Notes: generated from the sequence alone by a model not told the origin. Positions 52,801 through 64,000 are shown, counted from the first letter of the stretch. The stretch: 64,000 bases of DNA from Klebsormidium nitens (GCA_000708835.1 DF237409.1:1-64000); one strand, 5' to 3'. Program-made: numbers and translations.

Positions 52801-54802
52801 GCCCCTGGTGCCACCCCCGTCCCGACCACTCCCGGCAGTACACCGGTCTCGACTCCCACCGTCACAATGGCGACGCAGCCCCCGGTTGGGACCCCCGGAC
52901 CGGGCACTCCGACCGGAACGAACACCCCCACCGGAACGAACACCCCCACTACCCCCGGTGCTTCTCAGCCGGCGCCCACCCCCAAGGCGACGCTCCACGG
53001 AACGCCCAGCGGAACCGGGTCGACCCCGGGGACCCACGTGCCACCGAGCGACGGACGCCCCGAGCCCTGCACAACCGGGAACGGCACGAGCTCCTCAGCC
53101 AAGGGCGATCGTGAGTTGACCCAGACATTTTTACTTGTTTGATTTTAAGACAAATTGGTGGGGCCAATGAGACCTTAGAGACCTTTGCTGTCCGCATATG
53201 AACGAGCGTGCAGAGTTAAGGTTAAGGTCTGCAGTAAAACTTCTGCGCTTCTTCTTCGAAATTCTTTTTCAAAGTACTTCGGATGCCAAAAAGACGCTTC
53301 CGTAATACACGATAAAGCAAGCTATCACCGAAGTTCAACCAAGAACTTTTCAGATTCAGCAGTCTCGCCAGTTGTGGGACAAAGCCGAACCTTTTGACTG
53401 AGAGCTTCTCTTCGAACCGTGCAGCTCACTTCGTCGGCAAGCACGGCGAGAAATTCGACTTCAACGGCGAGCCCGGCCAGTCGTACTGCCTGATCGCCGA
53501 CAAGAAGATCCACATCAACATGCACGTCTTCGGCGGCAGGAGAGAGGGCACCACGGTTAGTGCTTACCCGCTTTCCTTACCGGCCACTCGTATTGGCCAA
53601 TGTTCGCTTCTTAGCATTCCTTCGTCTCTTCGTCTCAGACTACTCCTAGAAATTGCAAGAAAATTGCCACTGCTTTCCACTGGATGGCACGTCTCTGGAA
53701 CTTAAAATACATCTCTGGAACAGACACAGATCCGTTCTCAAAATCTGTCAAAAGTCCTGACAGTACTCACCTGAACCCCGGCTAACCCTTCCTTAATCCT
53801 CCCCGCAGTACATCGACGAAGTCGGCATCCTGTACAAGGACATTGAGATCTACGTCGCCGCCAAGTCCGCTGAGGGCACCAAGTGGCGCGACTTCCAGGG
53901 GGCCGTTTCCGTCAACGGAATCGAGCTCCCCGCTTCCGACGTTGACATGACCGTCGAGAATGTCGCCATCTCCCGCAACAGGACGTCGGTGCGCGTGACC
54001 GCCCCCGGCTGGTTCGACATCACGATGGACATCGCGCGCGCGAGCTTCTGGCAGAACGGCCCCGGAGCTAACTTCGTAAGTTGACGCTCCTGTTCTCTTC
54101 AACTGTCTTGGACTTCGTACTCAGCAACGGTCCTGTGTCCGCAACGGTCCTGTGTCCCTTTCCTCATTTTACGAAACAATCTGGCATTGAGGGGAGTGCT
54201 AGAAGGCAGAAAACGTCATATTGGCTCAAGAAATTGATTGGAAAAGGTCAATAAGTTCTGAACCAGGTTCTCCGTTTTACCTGACTAGGAAGGCTTTGTC
54301 AAACGCGTCTGTTCTTATCCTTCAGACGAGCACAAATGTTCTGTCTCTCAATTTCACCTCTTTTCACGACCCCAGCTTCGAGATACCAAGAATTTCCTGT
54401 TCCCGTTTACCTGAACCCTCGAATTATCACTCACCCACACTTCTCCCCCCGCCGCAGATCAACTTCAAGGTCTCCCAGCTGCGCGTGACCCCCACCGTGC
54501 ACGGCGTGCTCGGACAGACCTACCGCGAGAGCGACCGCACGTACAAGAAGATGGCGCGCGCCGAGGTGTCTGCCGTGCGCGGCAACGGCCTCCCCGCTTT
54601 CATGGACGGCTCCGAGGAGGACTACGAGACGAGCGGGATCATGAGCGCGGACTGCAAGTTCGGCAAGTTCCAGATGGTCAGCCAGGTGGAGAAGAAGACC
54701 AACAGTTCGGGGGGGAGGAGACTGCTGGCGGCGGAGGGAGAGGATAAGATGGTCGTCGATGCCGGCTGCGTTGGGTTCGGGAATGAGGTCCGGTGCGAGT
54801 AA
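46809..54802 (+). CDS. Giant secreted wall protein: Kazal module, Ser/Thr-Pro repeats, root-cap domain
   Basis: Exons: 46809-46875, 48200-48554, 49000-49154, 49580-49690, 49984-50641, 50926-53110, 53425-53555, 53809-54075 and 54458-54802; about 1,420 aa. Order: signal peptide (MRASTASKALLLLALFALAS); a Lys/Pro-rich region; one Kazal-like exon (CVCPFVYNPVC, GITFSNACFAGC, six cysteines, two N-glycosylation sites); a Ser-Pro-rich exon; a long exon of GSPTDAP and TPSGTNT repeats; then GDPHFVGKHGEKFDFNGEPG, YIDEVGILYKDIEIYV, VTPTVHGVLGQTYRESDRTY and a conserved SADCK near the end, diagnostic of the plant root-cap family. Probably a hydroxyproline-rich extracellular matrix glycoprotein; wall role inferred. 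The Ser-Pro exon shows frame changes between ~50305 and 50425, and a 20-N gap interrupts the Thr-Pro repeats, so the middle of the protein is not reliable. Confidence 0.8.
51038..51180 (+). repeat. 24-bp coding tandem repeat (GSPTDAP-type)
   Basis: About six copies of a 24-base unit, each starting GGCAGCCCCACC, encode eight-residue repeats of the form GSPTDAPT with Ala/Gly/Asn/Val variants. It lies in the large exon of the secreted wall protein, upstream of the main Thr-Pro array, separated from it by a non-repetitive Pro-rich spacer. Confidence 0.85.
51449..52425 (+). repeat. 18-bp coding tandem array encoding TPSGTNT glycomodules
   Basis: More than fifty copies of an 18-base unit encoding TPSGTN, with S/G and N/D/S/K variants (TPSSTS, TPSGTD). 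Threonine, serine and proline dominate, which suits O-glycosylation and proline hydroxylation of wall proteins. The unit length is a multiple of three, so copy-number change keeps frame. The assembly gap at 52325-52344 falls inside it, so the true number of copies is unknown. Confidence 0.9.
52325..52344. other. Assembly gap (20 N)
   Basis: Twenty consecutive unknown bases within the 18-bp repeat array. The repeat frame after the gap differs from that before it if 20 is taken literally, so the length is a placeholder. Protein translations across it are meaningless: the real frame resumes as TPSGTNT downstream and runs cleanly to the donor after 53110. Confidence 0.95.
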
Positions 54803-56590
54803 GGGTTTAGCCGGTGGTTATCACTGACTGCATCTTCGAAAGATGGAAAAGAGAGAGACAAGCAGATTGAGAAGTTGAGAGCTTTAGTGTAACATGAAAC
54901 CCAACCTAGAAATAGGTGAGAGGCCTACGGACTAGGGAGACAGAGCGATCTCCCAAGTAACTGTTACTGGAATGATTACAGCACGGTCTGGTGATAGGCA
55001 GCATACAGGAAACACCGTTGCATAGGACACGTATTTATCAAAGGAGCATAAGGCTCAAAATGCGGAGGCGTCAGTGAACAGATCGTTCACAGGGGCGGCA
55101 GCGTTTGCAACTAGCAAGCAGCTGAGAACTCCGCAGGCTTAGTAGAATTTTTAACACTACTGCCCACGTAGGAACTAACCAGCAGACAGACAGCCTGACA
55201 TTCGCTTTTCATAATACAATATGAACACTTGGAACTTCTGGCTTCAGAGGTAACTAAACATTTGTGAACCAGACGAGCAGCTGACCAAGGAAATCAACGC
55301 TCAATTCAGAGTTTATTCGTGTGCAAGCCCCCGTGCAAGCTTCATTGTCTCTGCAAAAGACGATGTCTCAATTCAATACATCCTCGAAATCAGTCATAGG
55401 AGGGAGTTGCTTGGCCACATTGTGGGATCGGCTAGCATGTGCATTGCTTACCTCGATGATCATTGGACATGAGTACATGGTTACAATTTTCTCCACAAAT
55501 TGTCTCTTCACTCGAGCAAGCAGATGATCATGTGCAGAGTCCACTGAATGGTGCTCCTCTTCTACAATGCTATGAAGGTGCACATGCAGAATCCAGATGG
55601 TGCCACTGCCGTTCGTGCATAGCCCTCTGAGCCACACAATTGCAGATGAAGGTTCGCTTGATAGCAGTAACTTCGAGCAGAACATGGTGCCCGACCAGCC
55701 CAGAGAGCTGGAGCAGCTTGTAGCATTCCCCTTGGATGCATTGCAGCTGGAAGAAGGTTGCTGCAAGCTTGCACGTTCTGCTGATCAGCGAAGTTTCGAG
55801 CACTTGCATAAAAGCTGCCCTAGCAGACGCTAGAGCCTGAACCAGCGCACCGCGCCATGGCTTCTTGGCTTGATGATTGATAGATCTGCAATGCAGGAGG
55901 GTTTCACATGCATTTTCCTCGGCAATTGGCTTCAATCAAATTGTTTGACGGCAAAACGATTCTTGACAAACGGCAGAATCGGTCAAAGCGGGCCTCTAAA
56001 TCATATACGGGTTTGAGTCTTCGAGACAAGGAACCGGCAGTCAACCGTCACCCTGGACTTTGAAGCCAACGCAGAATTTTATATACTTTGATATTCAGCC
56101 GGGAGGGCAGCTCGATGAGGAGGGCAGCAGCTCAGAGCTCCACATCAAAGCGCAGTTCTAAACATGAGACAGAAAGACTCAGAGCGCTCAACTTTTCACA
56201 TACAGATCCACCAACTCTTACTTGTAGAGGATGTCATGAATTTTTGCAGGTTCATCAAGCTTGCCAGTTTGATATCTGTTGGTAGCGGACAAGGGCCTTG
56301 AGCTGGCTTGCCCACCCATCCTAACCCAACACCAAATAGATCGGGTCGCTTCTCACGCTTCGTCTGGCCCTCAATTGAAGTCACCGCCAGCTTGTTGTGT
56401 ACAGAACTTCATTCTCCATCTCAGGAGCTATTCTGGAGATTGGTCCTAGCCCGTGCTCTATCACCGAGCAACAAGTCCTGTTCTAAGTCTCTTTGAGGGC
56501 ACCTGGGAAAACGGCTCGCATCTGTATCCCCCTTAGCTAGCTGTAAAACCGCTTTTTCGAGCTGTCGTGCTTTCGTCAAGTGCTTGTCCA
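54803..56590. other. Intergenic region, no gene seen
   Basis: 1.8 kb between rightward genes. It should contain the 3' region of the wall-protein gene and the promoter of the coiled-coil gene. A leftward open frame near 55370-55770 is Ser/Cys-rich and has no recognisable features. Confidence 0.4.
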
Positions 56591-59396
56591 ATGGCTGCCC
56601 CCCGCCGCAGCAGCAGCACAGCAGCGGACGCCGCCCGAGCTGATCCGGGAAGGAAGGTGACTTGCATTGACAAGGCATTGACATTCTGGTGATGCTTCAT
56701 TCTGCCTTTGCTGCCTGCTCAGATAGCATCATGGAGTCAGGCTGGAAAGTGAGTGTGGGTTGATCTTTTTCATAACTTTCAAAGAGGGCGTAATTGAGCT
56801 GAGGGTCACTTGTACGATCGTTGTAGATGCTCCCTGATCAGTCAGCATGGAGCAGGACAGAATAGTACCTCCCTCTCGGACACTTTCACAGTCCCGTTGA
56901 CGGAGGCCTTCCCCAATTATCAGCCATCGGCAGTGCTAACAGCCAATAAGGAAGTGAGAGAGAGACACTGATTCATATAATCGGAACAGGTCGTCCAGGA
57001 CCACAGCTCACAGTTGCCACGTATATCTGTGCAGTTCCTTTACGCCCCCCCTGCAGCCGACCCCGCCATGCGCCCCCCCCGCTCCACCTCCTTCACTGAA
57101 ATATAGACGAGCGACCCGACAGTAGGGCCCTGCGAGGAGCCTCAAGCGCAGCGGCCAGTCTAGTCGGCAGTACTCTGGACGAACGGGCGGGGCCTTCCAG
57201 GTTGGGGGATCAGAGATGGGCGGCGTCTCTGCAGAACCTAGAGGATATGGGAACGACGCTCGAGAGTTACCAGAAAGCGCTGCTGAGTAATGTGGTATAT
57301 CTAGATGAGGAGGCGTATGGGAAGGGGGTTAAAGTGGCGGGGCGTGGGCGGGCAGTTCAGGTGGGGGGCTGAGCACCATTGAGTCGGACTTTCCTGTCTT
57401 GCTCTTCCTTCAAGCCCCAACTACCTTGTTGGTTCTTGAAGTTCCTGTCAGATTCCTCGTCCAACTTTGTTGCTTCTTTTGTTAGTTCTCTTGTTCCAGG
57501 GCTGCTCTTCTGCTTTGAAATCTCTTTCAGAAGGTTCCCGCTTTACCGAGCTCCTTTACTCCTTCAATAAACCGTCGTTCCAGCCACCTTCGATAAGTGG
57601 GGATTGGTCTATTGTCTACTGTAGTTTACCTTTTTGACTGAGAAAAAGGGACACTGCAACGGCCTTGATTGATATCTGACAAAGCTCACTTTTGACAGCA
57701 TTCTGACCCTTTTTGCCCAGCTGTCCACGTGTCTGCCCAGGCCTATCACCGAGATTTGATTTGTAGAGCGTTTTAGGTGCCTGACCCCAGTGACAATGGG
57801 CGAATTCTTATCTAAGACCTGATTTGCAGAGATCCTTGATGACGGCCTGGCTGTTGTCGTTTTGATCGTGGAGTCCGAGCTGCGGTGTACGAACCTCCAC
57901 TTAGCACATCTTAGAACGAACTAAAGCTCGTGTGCAGCAGCACTCTCAACTTCTTCGACTTGTGAATTCCTTTGTCGTTATGTGACTCTTCTTTGACACG
58001 GGTATCGTCCGCAGCTTTGTGCCCGTAGTCTGATGGTAGCGTAAAAGGCACAAAATTCTGCATTCCGCTTGTCCGTGCTACAACTTTTGTTGGTTCCTTC
58101 TGCCACACAGTGATTCGACTCCACTACTTCAAACATTGTCCGGAATGTCTCATCATCCTCGCTTGTCCACCAAGAATTTCCTCTGTGTGTTCTACCGCCG
58201 AGGGCATGAAATTGAGACCCCCCAAACCGGCCCCTTTCGCAGCCTTTCCATCCGAAGTCGCACATCGAGCTCTGTCGTGAAATGCCCAGGAGAGGCGGAT
58301 TCGATGGCTTGAGCGAGAACTAGACGCGTCCATCGAGGCGGCCGCGCGCTCGCGGGAGGAGAAGCGCGCTGCGGAGGTGGCGCAGCGGGCTGCAGAGGCG
58401 CGGGTGAAGGAGTTCCTGGAGGAGCCGGAAAACACGACGAGTGAGTCGGATACCAAGGCGCTGATTTGATAATCTTGTGGCGTTTTCTTTTCAAAGAAGT
58501 ACAGTTGTTGAGCTTCTGGTGTTCACTAAGCAAGAAACTACGTCTGGCGAGCTTATGATGTCCACAGAGCATGACACCACGTTCGATGAGCTTTTCTCCG
58601 TCGTGAACTACAGCTGTTAAGCTTATGGTATTTTCAAGATTCATACAAGTACATTGTTCAGCTGCAACAGTCGTACAGCGGATTCCACTTACCCAAACCG
58701 ACCTCGTCTTCAGAGTGACGAGTATCCGTGACACAAGCTGGTGCAACAGTTACAAGAGCGGGCAGAATCGTCAGCCGAAGGGTTCTTGAAGCTGGATCTG
58801 GTTTGGCAGGGTGACGTTCTGCGCTTCTTAGTTGTGCGCTTCTTAGTTTCGAATCAGATTCTGCATCTGACTGAGAAGACCAAAGCTGATGCACTTGACC
58901 AGCTTCACACGCACCTGCGGGCAGCACAGTGCAGCATTTCTTAATTTGAGCCCCTCTTTGTCAATTTGTCATGCTTCTTCGATTGATGCATGCTTTGGGC
59001 AACAAACCGGATTAAGAGCAGATTCGTCATTTCAAAGTGAGACCGCGGTTAATGGGCATTCTGCATCGTGCGTTCCTTTGGGCCCTGATTAACTGGGCTT
59101 TTGAAAACAGAACCTTTTGAATCTGGCCCATGCTGCTTGGGTGGACGTAGTACGGCCGCCCTGATGGCGGACCACTGTAATTTCCGACTGAACCGGTAGA
59201 TTTCAAAAATAAACACGCCGTTGACGTGGCTTTGGGTGCAGGGGTGTTCAAGCTCCACGCGGAAGACCTGCAGCTGAAGGAAGCGCAGCTGAAAAAGAAG
59301 GACGACGAGATTCGGGTGCTGCAGGTGATCATAAGCACCATGAGCAATTCTCCGAAACAGAAACAATCAAGAGTTGGCGTGCATCCGAATCTGTAA
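56591..59396 (+). CDS. Coiled-coil protein, function unrecognised
   Basis: Exons: 56591-56656, 56723-56748, 56827-56953, an exon ending at 57360 (start uncertain, 57035-57171), 58290-58440 and 59242-59396 with TAA stop; about 250 aa. The N-terminus is Ala/Arg/Ser-rich and disordered, with TSLSDTFTVPLTEAFPNYQP. The second half is helical: QRWAASLQNLEDMGTTLESY, NVVYLDEEAYGKG, then a coiled coil (RWLERELDASIEAAARSREE, AEVAQRAAEARVKEFLEE, KLHAEDLQLKEAQLKKKDDE) ending VLQVIISTMSNSPKQKQS. It resembles a plant coiled-coil family I remember but cannot name. The join from 56953 into exon 4 does not keep phase with any acceptor I tried; one solution needs an exon 57057-57121 and a 49-nt intron. No localisation signal is visible. 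Confidence 0.68.
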
Positions 59397-60212
59397 ATGA
59401 AAACTGATATGCTCTGGGGGATGAGTGGTCCTTGTCAGCGGAATGTGCGATGTCGTCCGCGCGTTTTGCTGACGTGGCCCGTTGTAGAGATTCGCACGTT
59501 CATTGCGTGAAGCTCGCTCGTAATGATGGGAGGAAGCGGAGAGGAAGCGGTCTCCATGCTCTTAAACAATGTGAACATAGACGTACGTTTTGATCAATCA
59601 GCTTTGCAATATCTATGGGCGCCTCCCGATCAGCTGATTGTCAAACTTAAGCCTGAAGTGAAAGAGACTCCGTTCGCCAAGCGCACCAAGGAGCTAGAGA
59701 AAATGCAGTGCTCTAGCTGCTTCGAGCATACCCTATACTTTGGTTGCATGGTGGCCATGCTTCAGCTTCTTTTGCCACAATTCCTGCATGTGTGCAGCTA
59801 TACAATTTACAAGGCCTAAGCCCTACTCAAGCTCGAAGCGACACTGAGTAGGCTTTCAAGTTCAAGTGGCGCTACGGTTTTTAATCACACTCAACCGTCA
59901 GTTACAGTATACCTATAAGTGGTACGATATATGAATGTTACACAACAGTACTAACCTATATGCATTCTAGCATAAACATCCGGACATTATACAGTGATGT
60001 TTCTACGTACATGGGCGCGTCACCGCAGTGTTATCAAAGTTGGTAGCATCAGCTTGTGAACTGCATTGCAAATTGCTGTGCGGGTCTAAAGCAGTGACGC
60101 AATTGCCCGGCCTAGCTACCGGTTCAGATCTTTGATGTTGTCGAGCTAGATCCTCAAATTGTCGCCCATGGTGCGCCCATGTCAGTGCGCATGTCGCGAC
60201 ACCAGCAACCTG
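59397..60212. other. Convergent intergenic region
   Basis: Lies between the 3' ends of the coiled-coil gene and the leftward GPI-protein gene. A rightward frame at 59523-59819 (98 aa) has a hydrophobic C-terminal half and lacks splice links; I do not annotate it as a gene. Confidence 0.4.
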
Positions 60213-62545
60213 CTACGCGATGACACCGAACTGTAGGATCACAAGCAGCCCCAACAGAAGCAGCATCATGGCACCTGCAAAAAAAAAAATATGCGGCGGG
60301 GGTCGAACGTTGACTGACAATATCATTCCTGCCGGTAGGTCGTTCAACTCATATGGGACTCATATATATCAATGATGCATCAGCGGGCCTGACAAGGACC
60401 TATGACTCATTCTAAGTTAATGTCAATGCATTGAAAGATCAAAAAGACATGTTTCTCGCCGGACCATGGCATATAGCCCCACGGGAGCCCCATGCTGAGG
60501 CAAAGACTGGGAATCAACCCCTTCCGACCAATCAACGATAAAAACATAAATCAACCTCAAAACGATCATGGCCAGTTCGCTTTTTCTCCTTAGATCAAGC
60601 ATCTGCAAAGTATCAATGCCCACCGGCCTATAGGCAACCAAATCTTTCAAGGTAAGGCCTCAACCGTTATACTCGAATTGCTAAAGACTGGGCTTCTCTG
60701 GTCTGACAGAAAGCAGTGATCACCTGAAGTCCCGGCGCTAGCGCTGGACGGTGGCGGTACAAAGGCTGAAGTGGTTGCGGAAACACTTGCACCTGCAGAG
60801 ACGTAAACGATTAAATCATTTTTGGAGCGAACATGGTTCCCACAATATCAACCGAGGACTCGCGTTGTATTAGCAGCGTCTGAGGCTCCACGTAAAACCG
60901 GCCTCTCTACCGAGCATATATTGGAATCATATCAGAATGTTGAGATTTCGACCGACTTACTCGGACTCCAACAATATAGCGTTTCTGTTTTCGTAGGAAC
61001 TTAGATCACCTGAATTCCTGGGGCTCTGAGCGACGGAGGTCGGCGGGGCAAACGCTGGACTGGTTGCTGAAAGATTTGCACCTGCAGAATCCGACAAGAC
61101 GATTAGCACTATGCTTGGAGCGTGCACAGTTCCCACAACTATCAATGCAACTGGGCACTTCCTGTTGTGTCAGCAGCATGTGGAGCTCCGTCAAGCCCCC
61201 TCTATCAACCATATATACACTGCCGTTTGAACGCAAAATGCTGAGGTTACAACCGCCCTTGCTCCTCAGACAGCTGTGACATGCTTCCATTCATGTCCCC
61301 TTCCGCTCTTTGCAAGTGACCTGCCAGCATCGTAAAGCTTGCATCATTAGTTGAAGGAAGAATGGTTGGTGTATGTGTACGGTTCAGAAGAGCATTCACA
61401 ACGAACAATCTGCTGCCGTAATCACATACCAGCAGGCGTCGTGGGAGCTGTGGGGCCTGTGCCAAAAGATGTAGACAGGGCCGGTGACGGTGCCACTGGG
61501 GTTGGTAGTGGGGCCGTGAAATTAAAGCCCGTGAGGGTGTTCGCCAAAGACGGTCCAGCGGCTCTTGGAGCAGAAGGTGGTGAAGCTGGGGGAGCTAAGT
61601 TGAGAGTGGATGTAGGGGGGCTGGAAGGACGACTCGACGCTGTTGACGTTGGGGGAGATCTGGGACTTGACGCTATTGTTGAAGTTGGGGGGGATCTGGG
61701 GGGGGAAGAGGCCCCGCTGGAAGTTGGAGGGCCCGCTGCAGAGACATGACATGCGAGAGCTATGCCCGAGGGTTCCTTGCACCCGTTCTCGCAAATAAGT
61801 ATATGTTGCTAGCAAGACAATCAAGTAGGACTGGGCATGCAAGTATCAAGCATCATGGGCCACCGATTGTTCTTTTCGTTTTGTGTGTGTAATTGAACAG
61901 AACCGAGTGAAGCACGCAGCTAAACATCCTAGTAGTCATTCCGACTACTATATCACCTACTCACAAAGTTGTAGTATTGAGCATCAGGCAGCTGGCAAAC
62001 TTCCGCCCTTTAAATTTTCAAGACATTGTTTTGCTTGGACAGAATCAAAACTTACCAACTTCAGTATCCGAGTGTTACAACAATCGGTAAGACACGCTCA
62101 ATGATCAGCACCACCTCAGTCAGATGCAAGTAGTCGGATACAGAAAAGAAAAACACTGCAGGCGAGTGGAATTTGCGCCAGACCGACAGGGTGTAACGTA
62201 CACAATGTAGCTTGTAAGAGGGCCAAAAGAGTGCTCACTGCCGCAGGACCTGGCGTCCGCACTGCAGGTAGGATCAGAGCACACCATCCTTTGTTGCGCC
62301 GATGCGCTTGCCCTGCAAGACTGGGAGCACGATACTGTACCAAAGCCGCTTGTGGTGGAGGAGCAACCAGATGCACAGCTAGACAGTCTGTTGCTTATGT
62401 CGGTGATGGCCTGGCGGCATGCTTCTGCGGAACTGTATTGCGCCCAAACCTGAGCCACGCCATAGTGAATTGTCAGCACTGCAAAAGCTAGACGCAGAGA
62501 GAACATCGCTCTCTTGTGGACGGGCGCCATCACAGAAACTGCCAT
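60213..62545 (-). CDS. Secreted Cys-rich, Ser/Thr/Pro-rich protein with GPI-type tail
   Basis: Five exons in perfect phase: 62545-62239, 61735-61430, 61081-61010, 60792-60724 and 60274-60213; 271 aa. The N-terminus has a basic start and signal peptide (FSLRLAFAVLTIHYGVAQVW), then a compact domain with eight cysteines (EACRQAITD, SSCASGCSS, SCSQSC, VCSDPTCS, SCG). A Ser/Thr/Pro-rich segment follows (PPTSSGASSPPRSPPTST type repeats). Exons 3 and 4 are related short Ser/Pro-rich copies beginning GA-LSAT and GASVSAT. The last exon encodes GAMMLLLLGLLVILQFGVIA, a hydrophobic tail ending the protein, as in GPI attachment signals; an arabinogalactan-like surface protein is likely. All four introns are phase 1. 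Family not recognised. Further small exons of the same type could have been missed in the introns. Confidence 0.82.
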
Positions 62546-64000
62546 GGCAGACGTTGCCGAAAGTACGAGGAAGAGGAGGCCAGCAAGATTTAAGGACTTT
62601 GTATTTATATAGTGCCAGTCGGAGACTCAGAGGCTTTTGCTGTCTCCTGCACATTTGGTTTGGTACTCCGCTCTTCTTAGTTCTGCGTACCGTCATTCTC
62701 TTTGAGTGATTCTAAGCGGTCTTCCTTTGATAAGGCCAAATGCTAGATATGACTAGTACTCCACTATCACCACTAGCTAAGGACCAAGAAGACCCTCAGA
62801 ACGTGATCATGATGAGGAACGAAGGAACTCCCTGGGAAACTCGGCAGTTCTCTCCGCAGTTCCTGGAGTGATCAGTGGCACGCACTTCTGCGGCGGCATG
62901 TTCAGTGACGTGCCGTGGCAGTCCAGCACCGCAGTCCTCCGGTTGCTCAGCCTAGTCAACCTCCCGACCAGCTGACAAAGTAGTACTAGTGATAAGATTT
63001 AACCTAGTCTCGAGTCCGAGAGGCTTACCGTGATTGGCTGAGCTACTGCTACCTTTAGTACGTATAACCGGTACATAGCTAGATACGGTATACCGGTATG
63101 CGTACAGGTGGCGTACAGTGGCCCAAACCCGGTACGTGGCCACTGGGCGCGGCTGGGGCCGGCTTGTTGCAAAGTGGCCCGTACGTACCACGTGGGTTGA
63201 AGCGGACAACCGGGAATTCCGTACCGATATTAATGCTACGTTACACAGTACCGTACAGTCGAGTACATGTGTGCACCGTGCGGCGCGCCGAGTTGTAAAT
63301 GACAACATGCCGGCGTTCCGACTCGGGGAGTGCTCAGTGCTGCACAGGAGTCAATCCGACTCAGCAGCCTCGGAGTTTCCCACGGAGTCCCGTCCCGGCC
63401 TGCCAGGCCCCCCCGGTTAATTCGGCTTGGTACCTAGTCAGCATCTGGCCGGGCCCTGGGTCCGATCAGCATCCGGGCCCCGGCCGGCTGGGCCTACCTT
63501 GCTACCAAATTTCGATCAAGCAAGCTAGTGTTTAACGCCTGCCTTTTCTGCCGCGGCCACTTTTCCGGCCGGCCGGCATGGGTGATAAGCGTCGGCAGTG
63601 CTCGGCACCCGCCGGGGTCCCTTCAAACTCGGTTCAAGTTGTCGGCCCATACCATGATACTACCGTACCTATACTGGTGTCCTCAACTTGAGAGGTGACC
63701 GGGTGGTGACCGGGCCCGGGGGCACGCCCCCGGGTGAGCAGTAAAGAGTAGCAATTGCTAGTGAGCCGCCTGCACTGAGCAGTGAGCACCATGGTTTCCC
63801 ACGGCCGGGCCGGTAAGAGCTGAGAACTCATCCAAGTCCGCAGTACCGGTACTGCGTACACGTACTTCCGTACGGTCGAGGCCCCAAAATGCGGGGCGAA
63901 CCACTGACCGGACTCACCGGTGACCGGAGTCGATGTCAGACATCGACAACAGGAAGCCCGCTTTCGCCACCTGGCACCCAGGCCGCAAAAGCTGCAAGCC
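62546..64000. other. Unassigned terminal region, GC-rich beyond 63000
   Basis: No gene was recognised. From about 63050 to the end the sequence is richer in GC and dense in GTAC, CCGG and GGTACC-like short palindromes (for example GGTATACCGGTATGCGTAC near 63087), unlike the rest of the window. Frames such as 63118-63420 are open but not protein-like. A repetitive or transposon-derived segment is possible. Confidence 0.4.

Noticed and set aside
50883-53114. Single 743-codon rightward frame through the N gap
   Set aside because: After the gap it reads His/Pro/Arg-rich nonsense; the true frame (TPSGTNT onward to the donor at 53110) is different, because the gap length is arbitrary.
59523-59819. 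98-codon rightward frame downstream of the coiled-coil gene
   Set aside because: Lies after a good stop codon (59394-59396), has no known domain, and its hydrophobic second half looks random.

Overview
The window is nuclear DNA from an intron-rich eukaryote of the green lineage. Genes have many short exons joined at GT-AG introns of about 80-1000 bp. Two products are plastid-targeted (a stromal Hsp70 and an APX6-type peroxidase), and several others match protein families I know mainly from land plants: SCD2, an RNI-like leucine-rich-repeat protein, a NIPA9-type transporter and a root-cap domain. Together with the compact gene spacing and intermediate GC, this points to a streptophyte (charophyte-grade) alga such as Klebsormidium. 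That assignment is inference. There are no bacterial-type operons, rRNA genes, CRISPR arrays or insertion sequences. I built the exon models by hand from splice motifs, reading phase and remembered family sequences. Nine of the eleven genes give phase-consistent exon chains, although one of these has an unresolved 3' end and another (the secreted cell-wall gene) is interrupted by frame changes and an assembly gap. Two genes each contain one join I could not resolve.

Layout, left to right. 1505-4838 (-): APX6-like heme peroxidase with a twin-arginine lumen signal. 6285-12245 (+): SCD2-like coiled-coil protein, 12 exons, 646 aa. 13502-18344 (+): chloroplast stromal Hsp70, 10 exons, 714 aa. 20282-25209 (-): alpha/beta hydrolase with an intact catalytic triad. 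26462-29711 (-): RNI-like leucine-rich-repeat protein, 415 aa. 30317-32706 (+): small FLASH/CASP8AP2-like coiled-coil protein, 180 aa. 33554-40869 (-): RRN3/TIF-IA, the RNA polymerase I initiation factor, 14 exons, 666 aa. 41541-45102 (+): NIPA9-type magnesium transporter with a 14-nt microexon. 46809-54802 (+): very large secreted protein that combines a Kazal-type Cys module, Ser-Pro and Thr-Pro repeats and a C-terminal root-cap/GDPHF domain, with a 20-N assembly gap in the repeats. 56591-59396 (+): coiled-coil protein of unrecognised function. 60213-62545 (-): secreted Cys-rich Ser/Thr/Pro-rich protein with a C-terminal GPI-type hydrophobic tail.

The genes do not form one pathway. The themes are plastid physiology (Hsp70, APX6), the cell surface and wall (root-cap/Kazal protein, GPI protein), and nuclear expression machinery (RRN3 for Pol I; possibly the FLASH-like protein for histone mRNA). 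Several neighbours are head to head with short shared upstream regions: APX6/SCD2, RNI/FLASH-like and RRN3/NIPA9. The last ~1 kb (63000-64000) has a different base composition and is dense in GTAC/CCGG motifs. The most interesting items are the FLASH-like mini-protein with a DLY-x-DLY motif, the Kazal + glycomodule + root-cap chimera, and the partial exon duplication inside RRN3.
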